Shown: positions 9,532 to 19,101, counted from the stretch's first letter. The stretch: 64,000 nt of DNA from Leptothoe spongobia TAU-MAC 1115 (GCF_018739885.1 NZ_JADOES010000001.1:1-64000); one strand, 5' to 3'. Made by a program: numbers and translations. The notes: generated from the letters alone by a model not told the origin.

Positions 9532-9954
9532 ATGTTAAAGCAAGATCAGTTGATAGTTCAAAGTAGGCTAGAAGACCTAACTCAAGTACAGCAGTGGTTT
9601 GATCATTTTTGCTCTGCATCACAGCTGCCATGGCTTGAGTCAGTTTTCGATCAAGTAAATCTAGCACTGGCAGAAGGGTTTACCAATGCTGTGAGGCATG
9701 CTCATGCTGAGTTGCCGACAGAAACTCCCATTGAGATAGATCTACTGCTTTGGCAGGAGAAATTGGAAGTGCAAGTTTGGGATATGGGGGGACCATTTGA
9801 TCCTACCCAATTGGTTGAGCCAGAGCCAGGAACACTCAAAGTAGGCGGTTATGGTTGGTTTTTAATGCGCCGGTTGGCCGATAACGTTGATTACGAACGT
9901 AATGATTTGGGGCGTAACTGTCTACGAATTGTTAAATGTTCGGCAGCATCGTAA
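9532..9954 (+). CDS. anti-sigma regulatory factor, RsbW-like histidine-kinase-fold protein
   Basis: A 140-residue single-domain protein with a GHKL-type ATPase fold, like RsbW/SpoIIAB serine kinases that bind sigma factors and phosphorylate anti-anti-sigma partners. The N box is in ALAEGFTNAVRHAHA near residue 45, the G1 box in VWDMGGPFDP near residue 82, and the G2-like segment GGYGWFLMRRLADNVDYER near residue 105 is the RsbW-type ending. No STAS-domain partner lies next to it. The window also holds a group 3 sigma factor (29814-30611), a possible but unproven target. A 63-base gap separates it from the downstream glycosyltransferase, so the two may share a transcript. Confidence 0.85.
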   Translation: MLKQDQLIVQSRLEDLTQVQQWFDHFCSASQLPWLESVFDQVNLALAEGFTNAVRHAHAELPTETPIEIDLLLWQEKLEVQVWDMGGPFDPTQLVEPEPGTLKVGGYGWFLMRRLADNVDYERNDLGRNCLRIVKCSAAS

Positions 9955-10017
9955 AGACGTTATGAAGTATAGATACCAGATAGTCTAGAGAGCTTATAGA
10001 AAACTGGGGCTTTGCAG

Positions 10018-11202
10018 ATGCAATTAGCTCGTGGCCCATGGGCACAAGATACATTTGTTTTTATTGAAGTATTTGGTTGTGAAGGGGGAATTCAGTCCTA
10101 CATCAAGGACGTGCTGATGGCCTATGCGGGCTTAGATAGCGTTGGGACTGCGACTATTTTTCTGTTGCGTGACAGCCTAGATGATATTCCGCCTGAGTTT
10201 TTATCGCGTTTTAATTTCCATTGTTTCCAGTCAGGGCGGCCAATGGTTGACCGCATTCGGTTGACCTTATCTTTGGGGTTACACTTATTGCTGAAGCGTC
10301 CCCGCTGCTTATTTTGTGGGCATATTAACTTAGCTGCTATGGTGAGGCAGTTAGCGCGATTGGCCCATGTGCCCTATACCGTGCTTACCTATGGTAAGGA
10401 AGTCTGGTTCCCTTTAAAGCCTGCTGAAAGAAATGCATTGCGAGCGGCTGATCGCATTTGGACCATTAGTCGTTACAGCCGTAACTTAGCAGCTGAGGCC
10501 AATCAGTTGCAGGCAAACCGTATTGAAATTCTGCCTTGTACCGTTGATGCACAGGAATTTACTCCTGAGATCGCAAATCTAGAACTACAGCAGCGCTACA
10601 ACCTCTCAGATTCCAGGGTCTTGATGACGGTTGCTCGCCTGTGGAAAGGAGATCCGTATAAGGGGGTGGATGTAACGATACGGGCATTGCCTGAGATTTC
10701 AGATTCCTTTCCCAATGTTAAATATCTTGTGATTGGTCGTGGTGATGATCAGCCTAGGCTAGCTCAGTTGGCTAACGATTTGGGTGTAGCCGACCGTGTT
10801 GTATTTGCAGGCTTTGTGCCCAACGTAGAGCTTGTCGAACATTATCGTTTAGCCGATGTATATGTCATGCCTTCTCAGGAGGGGTTTGGTATTGTTTACC
10901 TAGAAGCTATGGCTTGTGGTATTCCAGTGATTTCAGGTAATAACGATGGCTCTGCTGATCCGCTGCAGGATGGTCGTCTAGGCTGGCGTGTGCCCCATCG
11001 GGATCCTGAAGCCGTCGCATTAGCTTGTATAGAAGCGTTACGAGGTGACGATCGCCGTTGTGATGGCATTTGGTTACGTGACCAAACCCTAGCAAAATTT
11101 AGTAAGGATGCTTTGACAGGGCAACTGAGGAAGCTTTTAGAAGATTTTGTGCCGCTTGCATCTCAAGAAAATAGTCAGTTCAAAAGCAGACTGCGAACCT
11201 AG
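10018..11202 (+). CDS. family 4 glycosyltransferase
   Basis: GT-B fold glycosyltransferase of family 4, about 394 residues. The N-terminal half has the acceptor-side glycine motif in EVFGCEGGIQSYIKD, and the C-terminal half has MTVARLWKGDPYKGVD near residue 200 and the nucleotide-sugar-binding EGFGIVYLEAMACGIPVI near residue 290, containing the E-x7-E pair. ATG at 10018 is preferred over the TTG two codons upstream. It probably builds a surface glycan or glycolipid; the substrate cannot be read. No other polysaccharide genes adjoin it. Confidence 0.9.
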   Translation: MQLARGPWAQDTFVFIEVFGCEGGIQSYIKDVLMAYAGLDSVGTATIFLLRDSLDDIPPEFLSRFNFHCFQSGRPMVDRIRLTLSLGLHLLLKRPRCLFCGHINLAAMVRQLARLAHVPYTVLTYGKEVWFPLKPAERNALRAADRIWTISRYSRNLAAEANQLQANRIEILPCTVDAQEFTPEIANLELQQRYNLSDSRVLMTVARLWKGDPYKGVDVTIRALPEISDSFPNVKYLVIGRGDDQPRLAQLANDLGVADRVVFAGFVPNVELVEHYRLADVYVMPSQEGFGIVYLEAMACGIPVISGNNDGSADPLQDGRLGWRVPHRDPEAVALACIEALRGDDRRCDGIWLRDQTLAKFSKDALTGQLRKLLEDFVPLASQENSQFKSRLRT

Positions 11203-11264
11203 AGGTCGGACGGTGAGTCAAGGTTATAAAATATAGGCTCAAAGGCCACGCAGGAGGCGACAGA

Positions 11265-11708
11265 ATGACTCCCAACGGATTTAGGCAGTTACAGCTCAAC
11301 TTTTCTGGCATGGGATGCTGGTTAACCCTGGCCATTGGGTTTGGGTTAATGACCACTGTAGGGATTGGTTGGCTTTTAAAATCCTTGTTGGTCCTGATTG
11401 TTTTGTTGGTTTCAATACCTATCCTGTTGATTGTTGGCGCTCAGTTCTGGCTCAAACGGAACCTAGTTGAAGGTGCCTGCCCATCTTGCTCACAGCCTCT
11501 GACTGGGTTCCAATCCATGATGCCTATGTCATGTCCCAACTGTGGAGTAGCATTGCAGGCCAAGGATGGCACCTTTGTTAGAGTGGCACCTGAAGGCACC
11601 ATTGATGTGGATGTTGTAGATGTAGATACTGTCGGAACCGATACTGCCGAAGCCAATGAGGCAACAACTATTATAGATGTGGAAGTTTTGCCACCTGCCG
11701 ATAGTTAG
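11265..11708 (+). CDS. zinc-ribbon membrane protein, hypothetical
   Basis: A 147-residue protein with two adjacent hydrophobic segments (residues about 18-34 and 38-60), then a soluble C-terminal part with two CxxC pairs, CPSCSQPL near residue 73 and CPNCGVAL near residue 90, likely a zinc ribbon. The tail after residue 110 is acidic and rich in D, V and T (IDVDVVDVDTVGTDTAE). A Shine-Dalgarno GGAGG lies a few bases before the ATG. It has no recognised function. It sits 62 bases after the glycosyltransferase and is probably the last gene of that unit; a hairpin repeat follows its stop. Confidence 0.65.
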   Translation: MTPNGFRQLQLNFSGMGCWLTLAIGFGLMTTVGIGWLLKSLLVLIVLLVSIPILLIVGAQFWLKRNLVEGACPSCSQPLTGFQSMMPMSCPNCGVALQAKDGTFVRVAPEGTIDVDVVDVDTVGTDTAEANEATTIIDVEVLPPADS

Positions 11709-11712
11709 CTTT

Positions 11713-11790
11713 AAACCTTATCCACGTCCAGAACTGGAGTTTTACCGTGGGAGAAACTACAGGTTTCAACTTGGACGTGGTTTATAAGAT
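11713..11790. repeat. dispersed hairpin repeat, copy 1
   Basis: Member of a short repeat family found between genes in this window. Perfect 9-bp arms CCACGTCCA (11722-11730) and TGGACGTGG (11772-11780) enclose a less regular inner stem (AACTGGAGTTT against GGTTTCAACTT). It lies just after a stop codon and could also act as a terminator, though no T run follows. Copies 2 and 3 are at 18140-18212 and 27434-27501. Confidence 0.75.
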
Positions 11791-11905
11791 CTTAGTTAGT
11801 TTTGTAAGATTTTTAATCTGATGTAATTCATAAAAATACCGCCGATGAAAATTCATGGGCGGTATTTTGGCTGACATGAGTCATCAAATTGGGGTGACTA
11901 AAGAT

Positions 11906-12307
11906 TTACTGCTGAATGGTCAGCGTAAAAGGAGCGCTATCCCCATCAATATCTCCAACATATAGATGGTAGGTGCCTGCTTTATACAAGCCTCGAGATT
12001 GAATTGTCCCTCCATCAAAATCATGGGCTAGGATGCACTCGCGTGAGTTATTGTCAGGCCCGACCATCAGTAATGTGTAATCATTACTGCCTGTTACTGC
12101 GATTGATACCGAAGCAGTGGGCTGAGTGATGTTGAAAGAATAGTCAGGCTGAGCGGGGACAAAACCGCATTCGGTAGATGTTTGAGGACCACCACTGGTG
12201 CCGCTAATTTCCGTTGCTGACTGACCATAAACAGCAGCGGTGGGTGCAGCAGCCATAGTGGCAGCAATTAACAGAGAAGCGATGTTTTTTGTGGCAATAT
12301 TTTTCAT
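11906..12307 (-). CDS. small secreted protein, PPC-like beta fold
   Basis: A 133-residue secreted protein. The signal peptide is clear: basic start, hydrophobic IASLLIAATMAAAPTAAVYG, then a small residue cleavage zone near residue 30. The mature part has alternating beta-strand patterns and ends in GTYHLYVGDIDGDSAPFTLTIQ, which resembles the end of bacterial pre-peptidase C-terminal (PPC) domains. Two cysteines in the mature part may form a disulfide. ATG at 12307 is preferred because GAGGTG precedes it at good spacing; a GTG three codons upstream is possible. It stands alone, divergent from the RDD-pentapeptide gene. Function unknown. Confidence 0.65.
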   Translation of the reverse strand: MKNIATKNIASLLIAATMAAAPTAAVYGQSATEISGTSGGPQTSTECGFVPAQPDYSFNITQPTASVSIAVTGSNDYTLLMVGPDNNSRECILAHDFDGGTIQSRGLYKAGTYHLYVGDIDGDSAPFTLTIQQ

Positions 12308-12581
12308 CGATAGCACCTCGGCAACTTATAGGGTAGCCTTACGAGAACACTGGGTCTTTGTCTGAATAACATCCCTCAGGATGTATATCTCAATACTAGT
12401 GTCAGGATACAGCTAACGCGATCAGGTATGTGCCAGTTTGCTGAAGATTAATAAAGTGGAATTGTCGTATAGCCTGTATTACCAGGATTTTTAGGTTTGA
12501 TTGATGGTGACAATTAGGCAATTTATCCTAATGAACTTGGGATAAAGCTCGTAGGCTTACTGAAAACAGCAAGGTTTCTCA

Positions 12582-14897
12582 ATGGCTCAGCAGATCATGA
12601 ATGCGCAGAACTCAATGGTACCTATCCCAAGAACGCGTTTAGCTAGGCTGGGTTGCAGACGTTTAGTGGCATGGGGATTAGAGATTGGTTTAGTAGCTAT
12701 GAGTGTTGCAGTACCTTGGGGGTTGGGACAATATGAGCTGGTGAGAGACACTCAGATACTTTCACCTATTGAAAAAACATCTGAGAATTTAACGGAGCAG
12801 AGGCCCTTTGAGCAACCTAAGGAAGATGTTGCTCTAAATCCTTTAGTGAAATTGGCCCAGAAGGGATGGGCCCGTATGGCTCAAATACCGCCCCATCAAC
12901 TGCATCAGACAGTTCCGCGTGCCACCAACATTCTCTGGACAATTGCATTGATAGCGCCTGTGGTCGTTACTGGAGGGCAACTCATACAGTTGAGTTGTAC
13001 GGGGAGTACTTGGGCTAAACGATGGTTAGGTATTCAGGTGATTTCGACGGCTGGTGGGTACCTAAAGCCAAGACAGGTCCTGATGCGCGAATTTTTCCGC
13101 TGGGGAGTCTCTGTCGGGATTGGTGCGGGAATCATGTTTGCCACGAATATTTCGTTGGGAGCATTGACTCCTGCTGTAATTGGTCTATTGGCCATGGTTG
13201 AAGGCATGACGGCGTTCGCTGCAAATGGTCGCCCATGGCATGATCGCGTGGCCAAGACCCGCGTAACGATGAAAACGGCTGGGTATTTGCCTATATCTAG
13301 CGAACCCTTGGTTTATTCTCTGCCTATTAATAATGATTTCTTGTCTGGTGGCGTTTTATCGGATGATGCTCTATCTCATGGCAATGGCGCGATACAACTC
13401 TATGGTGAAACGGCCAATGATGATGATTGGTGGCTCACTGAAGATGAGGGCAATCTGACATCGGTGGTTTTAGCTCCGCGTGCTTCGCGGACGTCTGGTA
13501 ATAGCTTAGTGCTTGCTGAACGGCCTAAATCAGCGTTATCTGGTCAACTTTCCTGGGTACTAGTGTGCGGTGGTATGGTGCTGGCTTGTGTGGCTGGTTT
13601 TGGGTTTGGTCGGCTCACTCAATCATCGGCTAAGGGACATTTGGAGGAGGATGTTTTTTTACAGACCACCCAAGCTCTCTCGGCTAATATTCAGTCTGGT
13701 GGGGATTACAGTGCCGCTATTTTGATGCTGGCTCAAGTAGACGATCCTCGTACGGCTAAATATCTAACGGATTTACTGAGCCAAAGCTCACAGCCAGAAA
13801 CCCTAACTACGATTCAACAGGCGTTGGTGAGTCAGGGGCTGGATAGTCTATCGCCTTTGTTGGCATTGGGTCATGTCCTGGAAAGTGATCTGCAGCAACC
13901 ACTATCTGCTGAGATTCGTCAAGTTCGTTTAGAGCAGCGTCATGTGGTTCAGGGTGCGATCGCAAAGTTACTGACGATTTACAGCAATAGACTAGCCAAT
14001 GCTCATTTTGACCGTGTTAACTTAGGCCTCTACCATGATGCGGATCGTTCGTTTCGCCTCATTCAGCCAGGATTATTGGCAGCAGGGACAAGTTGGCAGG
14101 GAGCCAACTTAAGTCAGGCCAACCTGGCAGGTGCGAGTTTCTTTGATGTGGGTGCTGATGGCAAAGCTGATTCCTTTGACGATAGGATTAGTGACCTCCG
14201 TGGGATTAGCCTAGTCGCTGCAAGTTTGGAGAAAGCTAATTTGCAAGGAGCACAATTAGCCAATGCCAATCTCCGTCGTACCAACCTGACAGATGCCAAC
14301 TTGGTCTATGGCAACCTAGAAAGGACACAGCTAACGAACGCTCGGCTTGTTAATGTCAATGCATCTCAAAGCCATTGGCAAGGCAGCAACTTAGTGGGAG
14401 CAGATTTGACTCAGGCCAATTTTGATAAAGCTGATCTAAGCCAGGCCAGGCTCAACCGCATCGAAGCGTCCCATAGTAGTTGGAAAAAAGCGATACTAAC
14501 CCAGTCAGACTGGGTTGGAGCTAATTTGATTGGATCAGATTTTAGTCAGGCCACCTTGTCCAGCGCCAACTTTCAAGGTGCGAATCTCGACAGTGTTAAT
14601 TTCAATCGAGCTGATCTGAGACAGGCAAATTTACGTGAGGCCGATCTTAGACAGACTAATTTAATTGGCGTAAATTTAACCGACGCTGACTTGGCTGGTG
14701 CAATTTTTCATGATGGCAGCAATGTTAGTGGCAGCTTTATCACCCCTAAGGCACAGGTGAGTGCCACTAATCATCTTCAGGGTGTCAATTTTAGCCATGT
14801 GCGTAACTTGGATAGTCGCCAGTTAAACTACATTTGTGCCCAGGGCGGAATTCATCCCTCATGTCAGCAAGTGCAAGCCCAAGAAGATGATGGATAG
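12582..14897 (+). CDS. RDD-domain membrane protein fused to pentapeptide repeats
   Basis: A 771-residue fusion. The N-terminal 230 residues form an RDD-type membrane domain: GCRRLVAWGLEIGLV near residue 24, several helices, GSTWAKRWLGIQVI near residue 142 and GRPWHDRVAKTRV near residue 212. A linker and a further helix (SWVLVCGGMVLACVAGFGFG, residues about 322-341) follow, then a helical region, and from about residue 505 to 740 runs of A(D/N)Lxx pentapeptides that should form a right-handed quadrilateral beta-helix. ycf20 begins 3 bases after its stop codon, so the two are one operon. RDD proteins are often ion or solute transporters; the role of the beta-helix is unknown. An upstream gap of 274 bases should hold the promoter. 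Confidence 0.82.
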   Translation: MAQQIMNAQNSMVPIPRTRLARLGCRRLVAWGLEIGLVAMSVAVPWGLGQYELVRDTQILSPIEKTSENLTEQRPFEQPKEDVALNPLVKLAQKGWARMAQIPPHQLHQTVPRATNILWTIALIAPVVVTGGQLIQLSCTGSTWAKRWLGIQVISTAGGYLKPRQVLMREFFRWGVSVGIGAGIMFATNISLGALTPAVIGLLAMVEGMTAFAANGRPWHDRVAKTRVTMKTAGYLPISSEPLVYSLPINNDFLSGGVLSDDALSHGNGAIQLYGETANDDDWWLTEDEGNLTSVVLAPRASRTSGNSLVLAERPKSALSGQLSWVLVCGGMVLACVAGFGFGRLTQSSAKGHLEEDVFLQTTQALSANIQSGGDYSAAILMLAQVDDPRTAKYLTDLLSQSSQPETLTTIQQALVSQGLDSLSPLLALGHVLESDLQQPLSAEIRQVRLEQRHVVQGAIAKLLTIYSNRLANAHFDRVNLGLYHDADRSFRLIQPGLLAAGTSWQGANLSQANLAGASFFDVGADGKADSFDDRISDLRGISLVAASLEKANLQGAQLANANLRRTNLTDANLVYGNLERTQLTNARLVNVNASQSHWQGSNLVGADLTQANFDKADLSQARLNRIEASHSSWKKAILTQSDWVGANLIGSDFSQATLSSANFQGANLDSVNFNRADLRQANLREADLRQTNLIGVNLTDADLAGAIFHDGSNVSGSFITPKAQVSATNHLQGVNFSHVRNLDSRQLNYICAQGGIHPSCQQVQAQEDDG

Positions 14898-14900
14898 ACC

Positions 14901-15233
14901 ATGCAACGTACTCGACTGAGCACATTAGTGGAGCAAGCGGGTCAACGCTTTAGTCAGTGGATCTTTAATCCCTGGCGTCGTATCTCTTTGGCTGTGATTA
15001 GCTTGCTATTTGGGAATTTTTTTGCCACCGCAATTGCGGCAACGGCAGGACAAACAGCGGAGATCGATATTCTGATTTCGGCCATTCTAGTGGCAATGGT
15101 TGAGTTAATTAGCTGGCTGTATCACCGCTCTCGTACCAGGGACCAACGTACGGTGTTACCGGAAATACTCAACTCTTTCAAGCTAGGAATGGTTTATGGG
15201 CTGTTTGTTGAGGCCTTTAAACTCGGTAGTTAA
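14901..15233 (+). CDS. ycf20: Ycf20 family (DUF565) membrane protein
   Basis: A 110-residue protein of the Ycf20 family, conserved in cyanobacteria and plastids. The diagnostic N-terminus (RTRLSTLVEQAG ... NPWRRISLAVISLLFG) is followed by hydrophobic segments at about residues 32-50, 55-72 and 88-106. Ycf20-like proteins in Arabidopsis and Chlamydomonas affect thermal dissipation of excess light, so a thylakoid photoprotection role is plausible. It is transcribed directly behind the RDD-pentapeptide gene. Its last 51 bases overlap, tail to tail, the end of eda on the other strand. Confidence 0.85.
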   Translation: MQRTRLSTLVEQAGQRFSQWIFNPWRRISLAVISLLFGNFFATAIAATAGQTAEIDILISAILVAMVELISWLYHRSRTRDQRTVLPEILNSFKLGMVYGLFVEAFKLGS

Positions 15234-15923
15234 GGCCATGGATTCGATCATTTGAGTGAGTTGGTGAGCCTGTCTCTGAATACTTTTCCAGTCTTGATGA
15301 CGGACATGATCATCGGTGAACAATCCGCTAGAAATCCCCACTGCTGTTGCGCCAGAGGCTAATAGTTCGGCGGCATTTTCAACCGTTACACCTCCAGATG
15401 GAATCAAGGGAATATGGCCAAAGGGGCCTCGTAAACATTGTAGATAAGTAGCTCCTCCAAAGGCCTTGATGGGAAATACTTTTACACTAGTGGCCCCCGC
15501 TTCCCAAGCGGTTAATATTTCGGTGGGAGTCATAGCTCCTGCTACCGTAGGAATATGAACGGTACGACCATGATTTAGCAAAGCTAATGATGTGTGAGGG
15601 CTAAAGCAGAACTGAGCACCCGTTGCGATCGCAATTCGCAATTCCTCCTCAGTCAAAATTGTTCCAACACCTACTGTGCAATGGGGTATGGCCTGTTGAA
15701 TGGCTTGCAGTAGTGCCACGGGCTGATAACTATTCCAAGTGATTTCGAGTAAATGAATGCCGCCTTCAGCTGCAGCCAAGGCCATATTGAGACCACTCTC
15801 TACTGTCTCAGCCCTAATAACCGCAATTACTCGATGGGTACGTAAGGTTTTGAGCCAACGCTGTTGATATTCGACAGGATGCGGCAAATTTGGACGAGGA
15901 TGAACTGAATGTAGTGCTGTCAT
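15183..15923 (-). CDS. eda: KDPG/KHG aldolase
   Basis: 2-keto-3-deoxy-6-phosphogluconate / 4-hydroxy-2-oxoglutarate aldolase, a class I aldolase of the TIM-barrel type that gives pyruvate and glyceraldehyde-3-phosphate in the Entner-Doudoroff pathway. Visible are the phosphate/carboxylate-binding arginine in VIAVIRAET near residue 35, the catalytic glutamate in HLLEITWNS near residue 61, and the Schiff-base lysine in TSVKVFPIKAFGG near residue 150; PLIPSGGV near residue 175 binds phosphate. At 246 residues it carries about 25 extra N-terminal residues. The 3' end overlaps ycf20 by 51 bases. No edd gene is visible in the window. Confidence 0.88.
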   Translation of the reverse strand: MTALHSVHPRPNLPHPVEYQQRWLKTLRTHRVIAVIRAETVESGLNMALAAAEGGIHLLEITWNSYQPVALLQAIQQAIPHCTVGVGTILTEEELRIAIATGAQFCFSPHTSLALLNHGRTVHIPTVAGAMTPTEILTAWEAGATSVKVFPIKAFGGATYLQCLRGPFGHIPLIPSGGVTVENAAELLASGATAVGISSGLFTDDHVRHQDWKSIQRQAHQLTQMIESMALTTEFKGLNKQPINHS

Positions 15924-16019
15924 AACCTGTGAAGAGGGCCTAGTTCTACGACCATTGTGCAGGTACCCATCATTTTTGTTTGAACCTCTTAGGCTTTTAG
16001 ACCAATTTGCAATACAGAA

Positions 16020-16058
16020 ATTGTTGCTTTTGTAAGCAGTGCTAACAAAAGCAACAAT
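16020..16058. promoter_or_regulatory. strong inverted repeat upstream of eda
   Basis: Perfect 14-bp arms ATTGTTGCTTTTGT (16020-16033) and ACAAAAGCAACAAT (16045-16058) with a loop that itself contains AGC/GCT. It lies between the ftsH terminator and eda. The lack of a T run argues against a simple terminator; it could be an operator or leader hairpin for eda. Confidence 0.5.
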
Positions 16059-16079
16059 CCGTGTAACAAAACAGCAAAC

Positions 16080-16111
16080 AAAACAAAAGCCGCAGGCTAC
16101 CCTGCGGCTTT
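16080..16111 (-). terminator. rho-independent terminator after ftsH
   Basis: Stem AAAGCCGCAGG / CCTGCGGCTTT (16086-16096 and 16101-16111) with a 4-base loop. Read on the minus strand it follows the ftsH stop by about 50 bases and is trailed by a U-rich stretch. Confidence 0.85.
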
Positions 16112-16159
16112 AGATGTCAAATCTCCTAGGAGTCAGACTGAGAAACGCTGGTTTAAGAT

Positions 16160-18019
16160 CTAAGCAATACTGGCCATGCTGACATTGTTTTCAATCAACA
16201 GGCGCTGCAGCTCATCAGAATCAACCGTTTCCTTATCCACTAGCATGCTTGCGAGCTGGTCAAGGACACCACGATTGTCAACTAGAACTTGCTGGGCACG
16301 GCTATAGGCAACATCCACCAGACTACGAACTTCTGCATCGATAACGGCAGCTGTTTCTTCTGAGAAATCACGTTCAGTGGCGATGTCACGGCCCAAGAAG
16401 GGATTACCCTGCTGACGCCCCAGCGCCACCGGACCAAGTTTTTCGCTCATACCAAAGCGAGTTACCATCTGGCGGGCCACCCGAGCTACCTGCTGGAGGT
16501 CATTGGAAGCACCCGTGGTAACTTCCTCATCTCCAAAAACGATTTCCTCAGCTAGACGGCCACCCAAAGCTACTGCCATCTGGTTCTTGAGATAAGAACG
16601 AGAGTAAAGACCAGACTCCAGACGTTCCTCACTGGGGGTAAACCAAGTGAGACCACCGGCCTGACCGCGAGGAATAATGCTGATTTTCTGTACCGGATCA
16701 TAGTCTGGCATCAATGCGCCAACTAGGGCATGACCTGCTTCGTGGTAAGCGACCAAAGACTTTCTCTTCTCGCTCATCACCCGATCTTTTTTCTCAGGAC
16801 CAGCCAAGACACGATCAATTGCATCGTTAACCTCATCCATGGAGATTTCAGTCAGGTTGCGACGAGCAGCTAGGATAGCGGCTTCATTAAGTAGGTTAGA
16901 TAGATCCGCACCGGTAAAGCCAGGAGTACGACGGGCAATTTTCTCCAGGTCTACATCCTTGCTAAAGGTTTTACCGCGAGAGTGAACCTTCAGAATTTCT
17001 AGACGACCAGAGTAGTCGGGACGATCAACGACTACCTGACGGTCGAAACGACCAGGACGCAATAGAGCTGCATCCAATACATCGGGACGGTTAGTCGCTG
17101 CGATGATGATGATGCCAGTGTTTCCTTCGAAACCATCCATCTCGGTAAGGAGCTGGTTTAGGGTTTGCTCTCTCTCATCGTTACCACCGCCAAGGCCGGC
17201 ACCTCGCTGACGACCTACGGCGTCAATTTCGTCAATAAAGACGATACAAGGGGCATTATTTTTGGCCTGTTCAAACAGGTCGCGGACACGGGAAGCTCCC
17301 ACCCCCACAAACATTTCTACAAACTCAGAACCGGAGATAGAGAAGAAGGGTACACCGGCCTCTCCAGCAACAGCCTTAGCCAACAACGTTTTACCAGTAC
17401 CTGGAGGGCCTACTAGCAGAACACCCTTAGGAATCTTGGCTCCAACAGCTGTAAAGCGATCAGCATTCTTTAAGAAGTCAACGACTTCGGTCAGTTCCAA
17501 CTTAGCTTGGTCAATCCCTGCTACATCCCCAAAAGTGACCTGGGTTTGGGGTTCCATTTGGACACGAGCTTTGGATTTACCAAAATTCATGGCCTGACTG
17601 CCAGGACCATTTTGAGCTCTGCGTAAAACAAAGAACAGCACCACCAATAGCAAAATTGGAATCAATAAGGTGCTCAGTACTTGCAGTAGGCGATTTTCTT
17701 CTGCCTGACGTTGAACCTCGATATCTACAGAGTTATCAGTCAGGATATCAACGAGACCAGGGTCACTAGGCAGGTTCACAACAATTCGACGATCTTTGCC
17801 AGCCGAGTCGGGGCCAGTTGGATCAGAAAAACGAGCTTGGCTACGATCAGCACTAATGACGACCTTCTCAATGGAGCCATTTTCAACTTCATTAATGAAG
17901 CGGCTATAACGCCATGATTCAATCTCAATGCGGGGTTGTTCGAAAAATGCAGTTGCCAGTGCGATCACGACAACCACTAATAATACGTAGAGTCCTGCGT
18001 TTCTCCAGCGCTTATTCAC
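16160..18019 (-). CDS. ftsH: ATP-dependent zinc metalloprotease FtsH
   Basis: Membrane-anchored AAA+ protease, 619 residues. Two N-terminal helices (about 8-26 and 112-130) flank a lumenal/periplasmic domain. The AAA module has Walker A GPPGTGKT near residue 205, Walker [10 protein letters not shown], and the second region of homology ending RPGRFDR; the protease has the zinc motif HEAGH near residue 425. The opening [11 protein letters not shown] resembles Synechocystis Slr1604, FtsH3, an essential paralogue that pairs with other FtsH subunits in photosystem II repair and in the cytoplasmic membrane. GTG is the start. A stem-loop terminator follows; a hairpin repeat copy lies upstream. Confidence 0.95.
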   Translation of the reverse strand: MNKRWRNAGLYVLLVVVVIALATAFFEQPRIEIESWRYSRFINEVENGSIEKVVISADRSQARFSDPTGPDSAGKDRRIVVNLPSDPGLVDILTDNSVDIEVQRQAEENRLLQVLSTLLIPILLLVVLFFVLRRAQNGPGSQAMNFGKSKARVQMEPQTQVTFGDVAGIDQAKLELTEVVDFLKNADRFTAVGAKIPKGVLLVGPPGTGKTLLAKAVAGEAGVPFFSISGSEFVEMFVGVGASRVRDLFEQAKNNAPCIVFIDEIDAVGRQRGAGLGGGNDEREQTLNQLLTEMDGFEGNTGIIIIAATNRPDVLDAALLRPGRFDRQVVVDRPDYSGRLEILKVHSRGKTFSKDVDLEKIARRTPGFTGADLSNLLNEAAILAARRNLTEISMDEVNDAIDRVLAGPEKKDRVMSEKRKSLVAYHEAGHALVGALMPDYDPVQKISIIPRGQAGGLTWFTPSEERLESGLYSRSYLKNQMAVALGGRLAEEIVFGDEEVTTGASNDLQQVARVARQMVTRFGMSEKLGPVALGRQQGNPFLGRDIATERDFSEETAAVIDAEVRSLVDVAYSRAQQVLVDNRGVLDQLASMLVDKETVDSDELQRLLIENNVSMASIA

Positions 18020-18139
18020 AGGGAGTAAGCCTCCTAAAAGTTTGTATTTTCAGCAATTTCAGCGAGCTGACCTATGCTGAACTGAGATTTGTTAACTTAT
18101 GTTAACGCATTTCAGGATTCTGCATGGGTTGCTCCACTT

Positions 18140-18212
18140 AAGCCTTTTTCATGTCCAGAATTGAAGTTTCCCTGTACAAGGAACCTCAAGGTTTTAACTT
18201 GGACATGGCTTA
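18140..18212. repeat. dispersed hairpin repeat, copy 2
   Basis: Arms CATGTCCA (18150-18157) and TGGACATG (18200-18207) with inner pairing AATTGAAGTTT against GGTTTTAACTT. Its right edge reaches into the stop codon of the aminotransferase class IV gene on the minus strand. Alignment with copy 1 is continuous over about 70 bases. Confidence 0.75.
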
Positions 18213-19022
18213 GCAGTTGCGCTTGCGCATAGCAGGACGGTAAACCATTTGCCTGAGAGCGCTTAGACCTTCGTGGGTAGAACTATAGTTTAGTTTAATA
18301 TTCCCAAACAGAACTGTGTGGATTGGCAGGATGCCGACCACACAGTTGCTGTAGACCAAGCATTCGAACTTTGCTACGAGATCTAGTGTCCAGGGTTGGT
18401 CAGTAATGACTTGGCTAGTCAATGTTTTGATCAATCGGGCTCGGGTAATGCCTGGCAGCAGGCCTGAAGTGAGAGGCGGTGTCCACCAATGACCAGATTG
18501 GTATCCCCATAGATTGCCGGTACTCGTTTCTAGCCATTCTTTATCAGTACTCAAGATGGCATCACGGGCTCCGTGTTTTTTGGCCGCTTGCATGGCTAAC
18601 CAGCAAGGGAGGTAGTTGCTGGTTTTATGACTGGGTAAACAGCGTTGATACTGAGGACCTTGGGCAACCCAGACCACGACTCCTTCGGTTTGCTGCTGCT
18701 CGAGGTTCTGGGGTAAAGGACGAGCCGTGATCAATTCTTGGCCACTAGCAAGGATGGTCAGGCGTAAAACTGGGTGATAGGTGAGCAGTGTTTGACAGCC
18801 TACAATAACGTTTTGCCAATTGGGTTGGGGCCAGCTGAAGGCTTGTACAGATTGGGATATGCGATCGCAGTGCTCCCTCCATGCTGTCAATGGATGCTCC
18901 AGACTCCTCTCATAAACCCGCATTGTCGTAAATACGCTAGCTCCATAGGCTAATGCAGGATTTTTGGGATCAATCGATAGGGGCTCATTCTCATATAGCT
19001 TTCCTGCAAACCAATAGCTCAT
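18210..19022 (-). CDS. pabC: aminotransferase class IV, aminodeoxychorismate lyase-like
   Basis: PLP-dependent fold-type IV protein of 270 residues, the family of 4-amino-4-deoxychorismate lyase (PabC) and branched-chain and D-amino-acid aminotransferases. The opening YAYGASVFTTMRVYE-like segment (ALAYGASVFTTMRVYE near residue 24), the lysine in KKHGARDAILST near residue 142, the ETSTGNLWGY motif near residue 164 and LLPGITRARLI near residue 190 fit the family. PabC, giving p-aminobenzoate for folate, is the commonest annotation for such stand-alone cyanobacterial members, but substrate is inferred. It is divergent from the alpha/beta hydrolase, with about 80 bases between. Confidence 0.7.
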   Translation of the reverse strand: MSYWFAGKLYENEPLSIDPKNPALAYGASVFTTMRVYERSLEHPLTAWREHCDRISQSVQAFSWPQPNWQNVIVGCQTLLTYHPVLRLTILASGQELITARPLPQNLEQQQTEGVVVWVAQGPQYQRCLPSHKTSNYLPCWLAMQAAKKHGARDAILSTDKEWLETSTGNLWGYQSGHWWTPPLTSGLLPGITRARLIKTLTSQVITDQPWTLDLVAKFECLVYSNCVVGILPIHTVLFGNIKLNYSSTHEGLSALRQMVYRPAMRKRNC

Positions 19023-19101
19023 CTGTCACGTATTTTTAGAAGTTGAGGAGCTACTTAAAATCATCAAGCCTGAACCCCAAAGATTGCTCAAATCTTAGAA
19101 G

